64,000 nt of DNA from contig NZ_FOAZ01000008.1 of NCBI RefSeq assembly GCF_900109465.1, positions 62,001-126,000 on the forward strand, given 5' to 3'. Position 1 is the first letter of the stretch. The number at the start of each line of letters is the position of its first letter. This document shows, in pieces, positions 26,679 to 35,163 of the stretch. The DNA comes from Streptacidiphilus jiangxiensis. GTDB lineage: Bacteria > Actinomycetota > Actinomycetes > Streptomycetales > Streptomycetaceae. The notes beneath the pieces are model-generated. The model did no database searches. It saw only the letters and a program-made list of their open reading frames with translations, and had not been told where the DNA came from. The translations under genes and the position numbers were made by a program.

Positions 26679-28931
26679 TCAGTGGCCCGTGGTGCCGCCC
26701 CCGCCGAAGGGGTTCCCGATCGTGCCGCCGGCGATCCCCACGATGCCGGTGGTACCGGGGCCGCCGGTGGTGCCGCCGTTCTTGCCGCCCTTGCCCTTGC
26801 CCTTGCCGTTCCCGTTGCCGTTCTTGCTGTCGTTGGACTTCTGCGGTCCTGCGGGCAGCTGCACCAGGTTGAAGTTGCTGAACGGGACCCCGGACAGCGC
26901 GCCGTCCATCGCGTCGTGCCAGATCGGGCCGGCCACCGTGGCGCCGAAGGCGACCTGGGTGATGCCGCCGATGGACTGGTCGGAGAGGCTGGTCAGCCTG
27001 ATGCCGGTGTCGCTCACCACGGTGGCGGCGGCGATCTCCGGGGTGTAGCCGACGAACCACACCTGCTTGTGCTCGTTGGTGGTACCCGTCTTGCCGGCGC
27101 TCTGGCGACCGTCCGAGAAGCCGTCGGCCGCGCCCGTGCCGTCCTGGACCACGCCGTAGAGCATGGTCGTGATGGCGTCGGCGGTGTTCTGCTGCATCAC
27201 CTGCTGGCAGTTGGCCTGCGGCACCGTCAGCTGCTTGTGGTCCGCCGTCGTCACCGAGGTGATCGCGGTGGGGGTGCAGTACAGGCCGCGGGCCGCGAAG
27301 GTGGCGTAGACGTTGGCCATCTCCAGCGGGGTGAGGCTGTTGGTGCCCAGCGTCAGCGACTGCACCTGGGCGATGGGCGCCAGCGAACCGCTCTTGTCGT
27401 ACGTCGCCTGGCTGGTGATGCCCAGCTTGTTCATCATGTGCACGACGTTGCACAGGCCCGTGTCCCGCTCCAGCGGCACGAAGTAGGTGTTCACCGACTT
27501 GGCCATGGCCTGCGCCATGTCGAACGGACCGACCAGGTCGGGGGAGTCGTTCTGGTCCGGCGGGCTGGCCGACTCGGCGATGGTGTTGCCGGCGCAGTCC
27601 TGCATCGCCGGGTACGGCTCCTGGTAGGGCGACGGGTAGGTCTTGTCCATCCCGATGCCCTGCTCGATCGCGGCCGCCGCGGTGATCGGCTTGAACGTCG
27701 AACCCGTCGGGAAGCCGCCACCGCCGCCCATGGTGCGGTCGACGTTGTAGTTCAGGCTGGTGACGCCCGGGTCGTTGCTGACGCCGTAGGGGCGGCTCTG
27801 GCCCATGGCGAGGATCTTGCCGGTGCCCGGCTGGACCATCGTCATGGCGGTGGCGGCCTTGTCGGTCGCGTACACGTGCGAGGTCACCGAGGAGTAGAGG
27901 GAGGCCTGCGCCTTCGGGTCCAGGGTGGTGTGGATCTGCAGGCCGCCCCGGTCCCACAGGGCCTGGCGCGCGGTCTCGGTGGCGCCGAAGGCCGGGTCGC
28001 GCAGGATCACGTGCTCGACGTAGTCGCAGAAGAAGGCCTCACCGTTGTGGCTCGCGGTGATGCAGCCCTCCTTGGCCTTCTGCGGGTGCAGGCCGAGCGG
28101 CGTCGCCTTGGCGGTGTCGGCCTGGGCCTGGGTGATCGAGCCGTACTCCGCCATCTTGTCCAGGACGGTGTTGCGGCGCTTGAGCGCGACGTCCGGGTAG
28201 GTGATCGGGTCGTAGTAGGTCGGCGACTGCACCATGCCGGCGAGCAGGGCGGCCTGCTGCACCTTCAGCTGGTTGGCGTGGACGCCGAAGTACCGCTCCG
28301 AGGCGGCCTCGATGCCGTAGGCCTGCTCGCCGAAGAAGGTGATGTTGAGGTACGCGGTGAGGATCTGATCCTTGGTCATCTTCTCCTCGACCTGGATCGC
28401 GTACTTCAGTTCCTGGATCTTGCGACCCAGGGTCTGCCGCTGCGCCTCCAGGACCAGCGCCTGGTCGTTGCCGGCCTGCTCGACGAAGACGTTCTTCACG
28501 TACTGCTGGGTCAGCGTCGATCCGCCCTGGACCGCGCCGCCGCCGCCGTTGTTGGTCAGCGCACGCAGCATGCCCCGCAGGTCGACGGCGCCGTGCTGGT
28601 AGAAGCGGTTGTCCTCGATGTCGACCAGCGCCTGGCGCATCAGCGGGGAGATCTGGCTCTCCGAGACGACCGTGCGGTCACGCGAGTAGACCTTGGCGAT
28701 GACGTTGTTCTGGTTGTCGTAGATGTAGGAGGCCTGCGACAGCGGCGGCGCGGTGAAGTCGGCGGGGAGCGAGTTGAAGTCGTTCACCGCGTTCTTGGCC
28801 CCGAGGCCGAGAGCGCCGACAGCGGGCAGTGCGAGGCCCGCCACGAGGCCGCCGGCCAGCACACTCGCGCCGAGAAGCCTGGCGCCGAGCGAGATCTGCT
28901 GGAGGGGGGACACCTTGCGCTTCGCTGCCAT
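26679..28931 (-). CDS. Class A penicillin-binding protein (transglycosylase/transpeptidase)
   Basis: The 750-residue protein polymerises and cross-links peptidoglycan outside the membrane. A short cytoplasmic head and membrane helix (about 20-45) come first. The GT51 transglycosylase domain follows (catalytic Glu106 in IEDNRFYQHG; GGSTLTQQYVKN at 137-148; YLNITFFGEQAYG near 194-206). The transpeptidase domain has Ser411 in GSTFK, SVN at 479-481 and KTG at 614-616. The C-tail is Gly/Asn/Lys-rich low complexity (about 700-750). The ATG at 28931 has a poor ribosome site. The gene is divergent from wblA, and this PBP-wblA pair is conserved in streptomycetes (S. coelicolor SCO3580-SCO3579, from memory). 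Confidence 0.94.
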   Translation of the reverse strand: MAAKRKVSPLQQISLGARLLGASVLAGGLVAGLALPAVGALGLGAKNAVNDFNSLPADFTAPPLSQASYIYDNQNNVIAKVYSRDRTVVSESQISPLMRQALVDIEDNRFYQHGAVDLRGMLRALTNNGGGGAVQGGSTLTQQYVKNVFVEQAGNDQALVLEAQRQTLGRKIQELKYAIQVEEKMTKDQILTAYLNITFFGEQAYGIEAASERYFGVHANQLKVQQAALLAGMVQSPTYYDPITYPDVALKRRNTVLDKMAEYGSITQAQADTAKATPLGLHPQKAKEGCITASHNGEAFFCDYVEHVILRDPAFGATETARQALWDRGGLQIHTTLDPKAQASLYSSVTSHVYATDKAATAMTMVQPGTGKILAMGQSRPYGVSNDPGVTSLNYNVDRTMGGGGGFPTGSTFKPITAAAAIEQGIGMDKTYPSPYQEPYPAMQDCAGNTIAESASPPDQNDSPDLVGPFDMAQAMAKSVNTYFVPLERDTGLCNVVHMMNKLGITSQATYDKSGSLAPIAQVQSLTLGTNSLTPLEMANVYATFAARGLYCTPTAITSVTTADHKQLTVPQANCQQVMQQNTADAITTMLYGVVQDGTGAADGFSDGRQSAGKTGTTNEHKQVWFVGYTPEIAAATVVSDTGIRLTSLSDQSIGGITQVAFGATVAGPIWHDAMDGALSGVPFSNFNLVQLPAGPQKSNDSKNGNGNGKGKGKGGKNGGTTGGPGTTGIVGIAGGTIGNPFGGGGTTGH

Positions 28932-28983
28932 GGCAGAACCATACGTGGCGTTCCTCGGACAGGTGGCCAGGTGTTCGCCTACT

Positions 28984-29279
28984 CTTGTCACAAGCCTGCA
29001 CCAAGTTGCCGTATGCCCACTCGCTTCACTCTTGTGGGTGATGAGAGATGACCGAATCATGGCGGATTGCCTGGCATATGCCAGGCGTATGAGCTCGTGG
29101 GAACGGTAGGGCGGGTCCCCGAAGCCCGCAAAGCCCGCCGACCTGCGATCACTCCAACGGGTGATCTCCCGGGCACGCATAGTCCAAACGGGCCATAAGG
29201 ATTGGGCCCCAGGGGGCTGTTGCAACGCGCACTTCTTCCGTAACGTCCTCAACTGGCAACGGCATATTCGCCGTTGCCG
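28984..29279. promoter_or_regulatory. wblA-PBP divergent control region with three dyads
   Basis: The 387-bp gap (28932-29318) has no gene. It contains CTTGT-c-ACAAG (28984-28994), a perfect 18-bp palindrome GCCTGGCATATGCCAGGC (29069-29086), and a 9-bp dyad GGCAACGGC/GCCGTTGCC with a 6-base loop (29256-29279) 39 bp before the wblA start. The last may be an mRNA leader hairpin; the others look like protein sites. Confidence 0.6.
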
Positions 29280-29318
29280 CCGTGGGGGAGCCTCGATTCG
29301 GGAGAGGACGGCGCCAGC

Positions 29319-29633
29319 ATGAGCTGGGTTGAGGACTGGAGTGCGCAGGCCGCCTGCCGCACCAGCGATCCGGACGAACTGTTCGTCCAGGGGGCGGCAC
29401 AGAACCGCGCCAAGGCGGTGTGCACGGGATGTCCGGTGCGCACGGAGTGCCTGGCGGATGCTCTGGACAACCGTGTCGAGTTCGGTGTCTGGGGGGGCAT
29501 GACCGAGCGCGAGCGCAGAGCGCTGCTGCGCCGCAGGCCGACTGTGGTCTCGTGGCGCCGGCTGCTCGAGACGGCGCGCAGCGAGTACGAGCAGGCCTAC
29601 ACCATCAACGTGGACTTCGCCGAAGCGGGCTGA
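29319..29633 (+). CDS. wblA: WhiB-like iron-sulfur regulator WblA
   Basis: The 104-residue protein carries the four [4Fe-4S] Cys ligands: one in SAQAACRTS near residue 13, then the closely spaced AVCTGCPVRTEC (near 35-46). The GVWGG turn near 59 and a basic tail ERERRALLRRR complete the WhiB layout. The sequence DPDELFVQGAAQNRAKAVC is characteristic of WblA, which in Streptomyces represses antibiotic production and is needed for spore maturation. The start is the ATG at 29319, with GGAGAGG about 11 bases upstream. The neighbours (PBP on one side, paired ArsA-like ATPases on the other) match the known wblA locus. The C-terminus is shorter than that of the S. coelicolor protein as I remember it. 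Confidence 0.95.
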   Translation: MSWVEDWSAQAACRTSDPDELFVQGAAQNRAKAVCTGCPVRTECLADALDNRVEFGVWGGMTERERRALLRRRPTVVSWRRLLETARSEYEQAYTINVDFAEAG

Positions 29634-29648
29634 GACGCGCAAGCGTCT
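29633..29648. terminator. Short hairpin between wblA and ArsA-like gene
   Basis: AGACGC (29633-29638) pairs with GCGTCT (29643-29648) around a GCAA tetraloop of the stable GNRA type. It starts on the last base of the wblA stop and lies 17 bases before the end of the convergent gene. Confidence 0.5.
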
Positions 29649-29664
29649 TCAGGGGCAGTGCAAC

Positions 29665-30813
29665 TCACCCCTCTGCCAACCGGCTGCCGATCGCGCGGAG
29701 GCCGTCGAGGTCGTGGACGTCGCCGGGTAGGGCGGGGACGTCGGCGACCTTGACGTTCGGGTAGACGGAGGCGAAGCGGTCGCGCATGCGCCGCTCGCGT
29801 GCGATCACCTGCATCCGTTCCGCGTGCAGCCGCAGGAGGCCCGCGGCCAGCTGCTCCGCGTCCCCCGGTGGGGCCTCGTCGAGGGCCTCGGCTGCCGCCC
29901 GCGCGCGCTCCGCACTGAGCTGGGGCGCGCCGGTGTCGTGCACGCGGTTCAGCACCAGGCCGGCCAGCGGCATGCGGTCCGCCTCCAGGCGGTCGACGAA
30001 GTACGCCGCTTCCCGCAGCGCGTCCCGCTCCGGCGCGGCGACGACGAGGAACGCCGTGCCCTTGGCCTGCAGCAGCGCGTACGTGCGGTCCGCGCGCTCG
30101 CGGAAGCCGCCGAACATGGAGTCCATGGCGGCGACGAACGTGGAGACGTCCTGCAGCACCGTCGCGCCCAGCACCTTGCTGAGCACGCCGGTGAACATCG
30201 TCATGCCGACGTTCAGCATCTTCATCGCGCTGCGGCCGCCGACCTTCGCGGGGGCCGTCAGGACCTTGATGAGCCGGCCGTCCAGGAACGACCCCAGCCG
30301 GTTCGGCGCGTCCAGGAAGTCCAGCGCCGAACGGCTCGGCGGGGTGTCGACGACGATCAGGTCCCAGGTGCCGTCGGCGTGCAGCTGGCCCAGCTTCTCC
30401 ATCGCCATGTACTCCTGCGTGCCGGCGAAGCCGGAGGAGAGCGACTGGTAGAAGGGGTTCTCCATGATCTGCCGGGCCCGTTCGGCGTCGGCGGCGGCCA
30501 GCACGACCTCGTCGAAGGTCCGCTTCATGTCCAGCATCATGGCCTGCAGCTCGCCCGTGCCGGAGACGCCCTTGACCACGCGCGGGGTGTTGTCGAGCTC
30601 GGTCAGGCCCATCGACTGGGCCAGCCGCCGCGCGGGATCGATCGTCAGGACGACGACCCTGCGGCCGCGTTCGGCCGCCCGCAGGCCCAGCGCCGCCGCG
30701 GTCGTGGTCTTGCCGACGCCACCGCTTCCGCAGCAGACGATGATCTTCGTCTTCCGGTCGTCCAGCAGCGCGTCCACGTCCAACCGGTGCGTGGTCAATG
30801 CGGAGTTCGTCAT
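29665..30813 (-). CDS. ArsA-like anion-transporting ATPase, second of pair
   Basis: The 382-residue P-loop ATPase has the deviant Walker A motif GSGGVGKTTT at about 29-38, switch I region TIDPARRLAQSMG near 57, and Walker B-type WDLIVVDTPPSRSALDFLD near 150. This is the ArsA/GET3 branch of SIMIBI NTPases. It lacks the Cys triad of arsenite pumps, so arsenic transport is unlikely; partner-protein targeting or chaperone-like roles are inference. Start ATG overlaps the stop of the first ATPase gene (ATGA), so the two are translationally coupled and probably form a heterodimer. The pair lies next to wblA, as in other streptomycetes. Confidence 0.9.
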   Translation of the reverse strand: MTNSALTTHRLDVDALLDDRKTKIIVCCGSGGVGKTTTAAALGLRAAERGRRVVVLTIDPARRLAQSMGLTELDNTPRVVKGVSGTGELQAMMLDMKRTFDEVVLAAADAERARQIMENPFYQSLSSGFAGTQEYMAMEKLGQLHADGTWDLIVVDTPPSRSALDFLDAPNRLGSFLDGRLIKVLTAPAKVGGRSAMKMLNVGMTMFTGVLSKVLGATVLQDVSTFVAAMDSMFGGFRERADRTYALLQAKGTAFLVVAAPERDALREAAYFVDRLEADRMPLAGLVLNRVHDTGAPQLSAERARAAAEALDEAPPGDAEQLAAGLLRLHAERMQVIARERRMRDRFASVYPNVKVADVPALPGDVHDLDGLRAIGSRLAEG

Positions 30814-31853
30814 GCCGCCCCCTGGGTCCGCAGTTCGGCGGCGAGCCGGTACAGGCCGCCGAGGTCGACGCCGCCCGGAAGCTGCGGCAGTTCGTACGTG
30901 GGCAGGCGCAGGCCCTGGATGTCCGCTCGCTGGGCGCGCTCCAGTTCGACACGTGCCGCGTGTTCGCGTCCCTCTGCGAGCAGCGGGCCGACCAGCTTGC
31001 GCACCGTCGGCCCCGGGCCGCCCCCGTTCGCGGCGGTACGGCGTCCGCCGAGGCCGGCCTCGGTCAGCGCGAGCGCCAGCTCCTCCTCGTGCCCGTCCTC
31101 GGCGGCCAGCAGCGCCGCCTGGTCCAGCACCGGCGGCCGGACCATGTTGACGAAGACCCCGCCCACCGGCAGCTTCGCCGCCTGCAGGTCGGCCACCCCG
31201 TCCACGGTCTCCTGGACCGGCATCTCCTCCAGCAGGGTCACCAGGTGCACGGCCGTCTCCGGGGACTGGATCACCCGCATCACCGCCTGCGACTGGTTGT
31301 GGATCGGCCCGACCCGGGCCAGCCCCGCCACCTCGGTGTTGATGTTGAGGAACCTGGTCACCCGGCCCGTCGGCGGGGCGTCCATCACCACCGCGTCGTA
31401 GACGCGTCGCCCGTCCGGGCGACGGCGGCGCACCGCTTCGCAGGCCTTGCCGGTCAGCAGCACGTCCCGCAGGCCCGGCGCGATCGTCGTGGCGAAGTCG
31501 ATGAAGCCGAGCTTGCGCAGCGCCTTGCCCGCGCGGCCCAGCTTGTAGAACATCTCCAGGTACTCCAGCAGGGCCTGCTCGATGTCGATGGCCAGTGCGA
31601 AGACCTCGCCGTGGCCGCGACCGCCGGCCACCTTGCGCTCCTCGTAGGGCAGCGCGGCTATCCCGAAGAGCTCGGCGATGCCCTGGCGCTCCTCGACCTC
31701 GATCAACAGCGTCCGGCGGCCCTCCTTGGCCAGCGCGAGCGCCAGCGCCGCCGCGACGGTGGTCTTGCCGGTGCCGCCCTTGCCGGTGACGACGTGGAGT
31801 CGGACACCCTCCCAGTCCGGACCTGTCGGACCTGCAGGTGGAGCTGCGGGCAT
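30810..31853 (-). CDS. ArsA-like anion-transporting ATPase, first of pair
   Basis: The 347-residue protein has Walker A VTGKGGTGKTTVAAAL at about 21-36, the switch I analogue LIEVEERQGIAELFG near 49, and a Walker B region YDAVVMDAPPTGRVTRFL near 156. Like its partner it belongs to the ArsA/GET3 fold but replaces the usual VSTDPA with IEVEE, so the two subunits are not equivalent. It comes first in the two-gene operon and overlaps its partner by four bases. The upstream gap to the divergent DUF4177 gene is 97 bp and probably holds both promoters. Confidence 0.9.
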   Translation of the reverse strand: MPAAPPAGPTGPDWEGVRLHVVTGKGGTGKTTVAAALALALAKEGRRTLLIEVEERQGIAELFGIAALPYEERKVAGGRGHGEVFALAIDIEQALLEYLEMFYKLGRAGKALRKLGFIDFATTIAPGLRDVLLTGKACEAVRRRRPDGRRVYDAVVMDAPPTGRVTRFLNINTEVAGLARVGPIHNQSQAVMRVIQSPETAVHLVTLLEEMPVQETVDGVADLQAAKLPVGGVFVNMVRPPVLDQAALLAAEDGHEEELALALTEAGLGGRRTAANGGGPGPTVRKLVGPLLAEGREHAARVELERAQRADIQGLRLPTYELPQLPGGVDLGGLYRLAAELRTQGAA

Positions 31854-31950
31854 GGGCCGTGCCTCCCTGGCGATCGCGCGTCACGTCATTGCTGCCGTCC
31901 GGTCGAGCGTAACCAATGGGTGTCCGGTGGACGGGCTAGAGTCCAGTGTC

Positions 31951-32109
31951 ATGACCAAGTGGGAATACGTGACGGTGCCGCTGCTGGTGCACGCCACCAA
32001 GCAGATCCTGGACACCTGGGGCGAGGACGGCTGGGAGCTCGTCCAGGTCGTCCCTGGCCCGAACAACCCCGAGCAGCTGGTGGCGTACCTGAAGCGGGAG
32101 AAGCAGTAA
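31951..32109 (+). CDS. Small DUF4177-type protein
   Basis: This 52-residue protein (MTKWEYVTVPLL ... WGEDGWELVQVVPG ... YLKREKQ) has the WEY and GWEL motifs of DUF4177, a compact beta-beta-alpha domain. No function is known for the family. It starts at the ATG at 31951 and is followed two bases after its stop by the RidA gene, so the two are cotranscribed. In other streptomycetes the same small gene also precedes ridA near crp (from memory). Confidence 0.88.
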   Translation: MTKWEYVTVPLLVHATKQILDTWGEDGWELVQVVPGPNNPEQLVAYLKREKQ

Positions 32110-32111
32110 CC

Positions 32112-32576
32112 ATGAGCAAGGTTGAGAGCCGCCTGGCCGAGCTGGGCCTTTCGCTGCCCGAGGTCGTTCCGCCGCTGGCGGCCTACGTCCCGGCCGTGCA
32201 GACCGGAGAGTTCGTCTACACCTCGGGCCAGCTGCCGATGGTGGCCGGCAAGCTCGGCCTGACCGGCAAGGTCGGCGCCGAGGTCACCGCCGAGGAGGCC
32301 AAGGAGCAGGCGAGGATCTGCGCGATCAACGCGCTGGCGGCCGTCAAGTCCGTCATCGGCGACCTGGACCGCATCGAGCGTGTCGTCAAGGTCGTCGGCT
32401 TCGTCGCCTCCGCCCCCGACTTCACCGGGCAGCCGGGCGTCGTCAACGGCGCCAGCGAGTTCCTCGGCGAGGTCCTCGGTGACGCGGGCGTCCACGCCCG
32501 CAGCGCGGTCGGCGTCGCGGTGCTGCCGCTGGACGCGCCGGTCGAGGTCGAGATCCAGGTCAAGGTCCGCGCCTGA
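32112..32576 (+). CDS. ridA: RidA family protein (enamine/imine deaminase)
   Basis: The 154-residue protein has the RidA/YjgF trimer-forming fold: VQTGEFVYTSGQLPMVAG near residues 29-46, and ARSAVGVAVLPLDAPVEVEI at the C-terminus. It is the longer subgroup (about 150 residues) often written as YjgF/endoribonuclease L-PSP-like. True RidA has a catalytic Arg near position 105 (NRP-type motif); here the stretch is HARSAVGV with Arg at about 134, so deaminase activity is plausible but not certain. It hydrolyses reactive enamine/imine products of PLP enzymes. It lies in an operon with the DUF4177 gene and probably the NUDIX gene. Confidence 0.88.
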   Translation: MSKVESRLAELGLSLPEVVPPLAAYVPAVQTGEFVYTSGQLPMVAGKLGLTGKVGAEVTAEEAKEQARICAINALAAVKSVIGDLDRIERVVKVVGFVASAPDFTGQPGVVNGASEFLGEVLGDAGVHARSAVGVAVLPLDAPVEVEIQVKVRA

Positions 32577-32646
32577 CCTGCTGCTGAGGCATGCCCCACC
32601 CCGGGGCGAGGTGGGCATTTCGAGGCCTGCGCCGTACGATCCGGCC

Positions 32647-33510
32647 ATGAGTGATCGACGGAACGATCGTCTCCCCGCAAGCTGGGCGGACCGGATCGCG
32701 GCGCAGGCCCGCGGCGAGCTGACCCCCGTCGAGCCGCGCCGCGCGGCCACGGTGGTGCTGCTGCGCTCGCACGACGAGGCCGTCGAGGCCTATCTGCTGC
32801 GTCGCCGCACCTCCATGGCCTTCGCCGGCGGCGCCTACGCCTACCCCGGCGGCGCCGTCGACCCGCGCGACAGCGCCCCCGGCCTCGGTTGGGCCGGCCC
32901 CGACGCGGCGGCCTGGGGCGAACGCCTGGGCGTCCCCGCGGACGACGCGCGGGCCATCGTCTGTGCGGCGGTCCGGGAGACCTTCGAGGAGTCCGGCGTG
33001 CTGCTGGCCGGCCCCGACGCGGCCTCCGTGGTCGCCGACGTCTCCGGCGAGGAGTGGCGCGCGGCGCGCGCCGCGCTGGAGGCCCACGAGCTCTCCTTCG
33101 GCGAGTTCCTCGCCTCGCGCGGCCTGGTGCTCCGCAGCGACCTGCTGGGTGCCTGGTCCCGCTGGATCACCCCGGAGTTCGAGGAGCGCCGCTACGACAC
33201 CTGGTTCTTCGTCGCGACCGTCCCCGACGGCCAGCGCACGGCGGAGGTCCCGGGCGAGGCGGACCGGGTGCTGTGGATCTCCCCGGAGGAGGCCGTCGGG
33301 CACCACGCGGCGGGCGAGTTCTTCATGCTGCCGCCGACGGTCACGACCCTGCGCGAGCTGAGCCCGTTCGGGACGCCGGACGCGGCCCTGACCGCGGCGA
33401 AGGCACGCTCGATCGACCCGATCCTGGCGACGGCGCAGATCGACGCCGACGGTGCCGTCGTGGTCAGCTGGCCCGGCTACCCGGGCCTCGCCCTGCGGGG
33501 CAATCTGTGA
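32647..33510 (+). CDS. NUDIX hydrolase (NUDT19-like, long insertion)
   Basis: The 287-residue protein begins at the ATG at 32647. The NUDIX region starts with AGGAYAYPGGAVDPRD near residues 61-76 and has the catalytic helix AVRETFEESGVLLAG near 111-125; about 35 residues are inserted between the two halves, as in NUDT19/RP2-like coenzyme A or acyl-CoA hydrolases. The substrate is a nucleoside diphosphate derivative, probably a CoA ester by subgroup, but this is inference. It overlaps the metallo-beta-lactamase-fold gene by four bases (GTGA). Confidence 0.88.
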   Translation: MSDRRNDRLPASWADRIAAQARGELTPVEPRRAATVVLLRSHDEAVEAYLLRRRTSMAFAGGAYAYPGGAVDPRDSAPGLGWAGPDAAAWGERLGVPADDARAIVCAAVRETFEESGVLLAGPDAASVVADVSGEEWRAARAALEAHELSFGEFLASRGLVLRSDLLGAWSRWITPEFEERRYDTWFFVATVPDGQRTAEVPGEADRVLWISPEEAVGHHAAGEFFMLPPTVTTLRELSPFGTPDAALTAAKARSIDPILATAQIDADGAVVVSWPGYPGLALRGNL

Positions 33511-34286
33511 GCACCGTCGTCACCGACCGCGCCACCCTCGTCCTGGCGCCGAACCCGTCCCCGATGACGCTGGAGGGCACCAACACCTGGATCCTGGCCG
33601 AGCCGGGGTCCGACCAGGCCGTCGTCGTCGACCCCGGTCCGCTGCACGAAGGCCACCTGGCCGCGGTGCTCGCGGCGGTCGAGTCCCAGGGCCGCAGGGT
33701 CGCCGCGACGCTGCTGACCCACGGCCACCACGACCACGCGGAGGGCGCGGCCCGCTTCGCGGCGCTGAGCGGCAGCGGGGTCCGGGCGCTGGACCCCGCG
33801 CTGCGACTGGGCGCGGAGGGCCTGGCGGACGGGGACGTCCTGGAGGTCGGCGGCCTGGAGCTTCGCGTCCTCGGGACGCCGGGACACACCTCGGACTCCC
33901 TGTGCTTCACCCTGCCCGCCGAGGGCTCCCTGCTGACCGGCGACACCGTCCTCGGTCGGGGCACCACCGTCGTCGCCCACCCGGACGGCCGCCTGGGCGA
34001 CTACCTCGCCTCCCTGCGCCGGCTCCGTGCCCTGGCGGAGTCCCGGGAGGCCACCACCGTCCTCCCGGGCCACGGCCCGGTCCTGGCGGACCCTCTCGGC
34101 GCGGTGGAGTACTACCTCGCGCACCGGGAGCAGCGCTTGGCGCAGGTCGCTGCGGCGGTCGAGGCAGGGTTCACGACGCCCTCGGAGGTCGTCGCACACG
34201 TGTACGCGGACGTCGACCGGTCGCTCTGGCCCGCGGCGGAGTGGTCGGTCCGGGCCCAGCTCGAGTACCTGCGCGAAAACAGGTAG
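33507..34286 (+). CDS. Metallo-beta-lactamase-fold hydrolase (LACTB2-like)
   Basis: The 259-residue protein starts at a GTG overlapping the NUDIX stop. The Zn-binding THGHHDHAEG (HxHxDH) lies at about 71-80, GTPGHTSDSL at about 120 gives the third His, LLTGDTVLG at about 141 the bridging Asp, and LPGHGPV the last His. NPSPMTLEGTNTWIL near the start is typical of the LACTB2/hydroxyacylglutathione-hydrolase-like group. Substrates in that group include RNA and thioesters, so activity is open. It closes the DUF4177-ridA-NUDIX-MBL operon. A palindromic repeat follows. Confidence 0.9.
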   Translation: MSTVVTDRATLVLAPNPSPMTLEGTNTWILAEPGSDQAVVVDPGPLHEGHLAAVLAAVESQGRRVAATLLTHGHHDHAEGAARFAALSGSGVRALDPALRLGAEGLADGDVLEVGGLELRVLGTPGHTSDSLCFTLPAEGSLLTGDTVLGRGTTVVAHPDGRLGDYLASLRRLRALAESREATTVLPGHGPVLADPLGAVEYYLAHREQRLAQVAAAVEAGFTTPSEVVAHVYADVDRSLWPAAEWSVRAQLEYLRENR

Positions 34287-34297
34287 CTGCACTACCT

Positions 34298-34428
34298 CAG
34301 GGCGCGGGGCTCTGCCGATTTGCGGCTCCGCCGCGTGGGCGCGACAAGCCACCCGGTGAGATGGAGCCCCGAACGTTCAGGGCCATCCGCTCATCAGTGG
34401 TTTCTCGCGCAGTTCCCCGCGCCCCTGG
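34298..34428. repeat. Interspersed palindromic repeat, copy 3 (variant left arm)
   Basis: The right arm (34405-34428) ends CGCGCAGTTCCCCGCGCCCCTGG. The left arm is split: CAGGGCGCGGGG at 34298-34309, then a 29-base segment containing TGCGGCTCCGCCGCG, then GCGCGACAAGCCAC at 34339-34352. The insert has its own small dyad, CGGC/GCCG. The element lies between the convergent MBL-fold and crp genes. Confidence 0.75.
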
Positions 34429-34433
34429 AAGGA

Positions 34434-35108
34434 TTACCGCGACCGGCGGGCGAGACGCTCGACGTCCAGCAGGATCACGGCGCGAGCCTCGAGGCGGAGC
34501 CAACCGCGCTGGGCGAAGTCCGCGAGAGCCTTGTTGACCGTCTCGCGCGACGCGCCCACCAGCTGGGCCAGCTCCTCCTGGGTGAGGTCGTGCACCACGT
34601 GGATGCCCTCGTCCGAGGGGACGCCGAAGCGGCGCGAGAGGTCGAGCAGGGCCTTCGCCACGCGGCCGGGCACGTCCGAGAAGACCAGGTCCGACATGAC
34701 GTCGTTGGTCCGGCGCAGTCGCCGCGCGATCGCCCGGAGCAGGGCGATGGCGACCTCGGGGCGGGTCTGCAGCCACGGCTGCAGATCGCCGTGGCCGAGG
34801 CCGAGCAGCTTGACCTCGGTCAGTGCCGAGGCGGTCGCGGTGCGCGGGCCCGGGTCGAAGAGCGAGAGCTCACCGATCATCTCGCTCGGCCCCACCACCG
34901 CGAGCATGTTCTCGCGGCCGTCGGCCGAGGCCCGGTGCAGCTTCACCTTGCCGTCGACGATGACGTAGAGCCGGTCCCCGGGGTCTCCCTCGTGGAACAA
35001 CGACTCGCCGCGGCTCAGCGTCGTCTCCGTCATGGAGGCACGCAGCTCGGCGGCCTGCTCGTCGTCCAGTGCGGTGAAGAGCGGTGCCCGCCGCAGAACG
35101 TCGTCCAC
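34434..35108 (-). CDS. crp: Crp/Fnr-family cAMP-type regulator
   Basis: The 224-residue protein has a cyclic-nucleotide-binding beta-roll at about 8-118 (the phosphate-binding cassette reads MIGELSLFDPGPRTATASAL near 78-97), a long dimerisation helix (about 118-140), and a winged HTH at 165-215 (LTQEELAQLVGASRETVNKAL). This matches the Crp of streptomycetes (SCO3571), a global regulator of germination, development and antibiotic synthesis. A GTG(N8)CAC half-site pair lies upstream at 35173-35186 inside a larger dyad, which suggests autoregulation. The gene follows the third LCP gene in the same direction, with a 154-bp gap. Confidence 0.95.
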   Translation of the reverse strand: MDDVLRRAPLFTALDDEQAAELRASMTETTLSRGESLFHEGDPGDRLYVIVDGKVKLHRASADGRENMLAVVGPSEMIGELSLFDPGPRTATASALTEVKLLGLGHGDLQPWLQTRPEVAIALLRAIARRLRRTNDVMSDLVFSDVPGRVAKALLDLSRRFGVPSDEGIHVVHDLTQEELAQLVGASRETVNKALADFAQRGWLRLEARAVILLDVERLARRSR

Positions 35109-35163
35109 TCGGTCCTCCTAGTCGGCCGTGCAGGCTTGAGGTGCGATCCCCATCATGCCCGAC

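Noticed and set aside
29665-31853. Arsenite efflux operon
   Set aside because: The two ATPases have the ArsA fold but no Cys triad, and no arsB, arsR or arsC is nearby. The locus is the conserved wblA neighbourhood.
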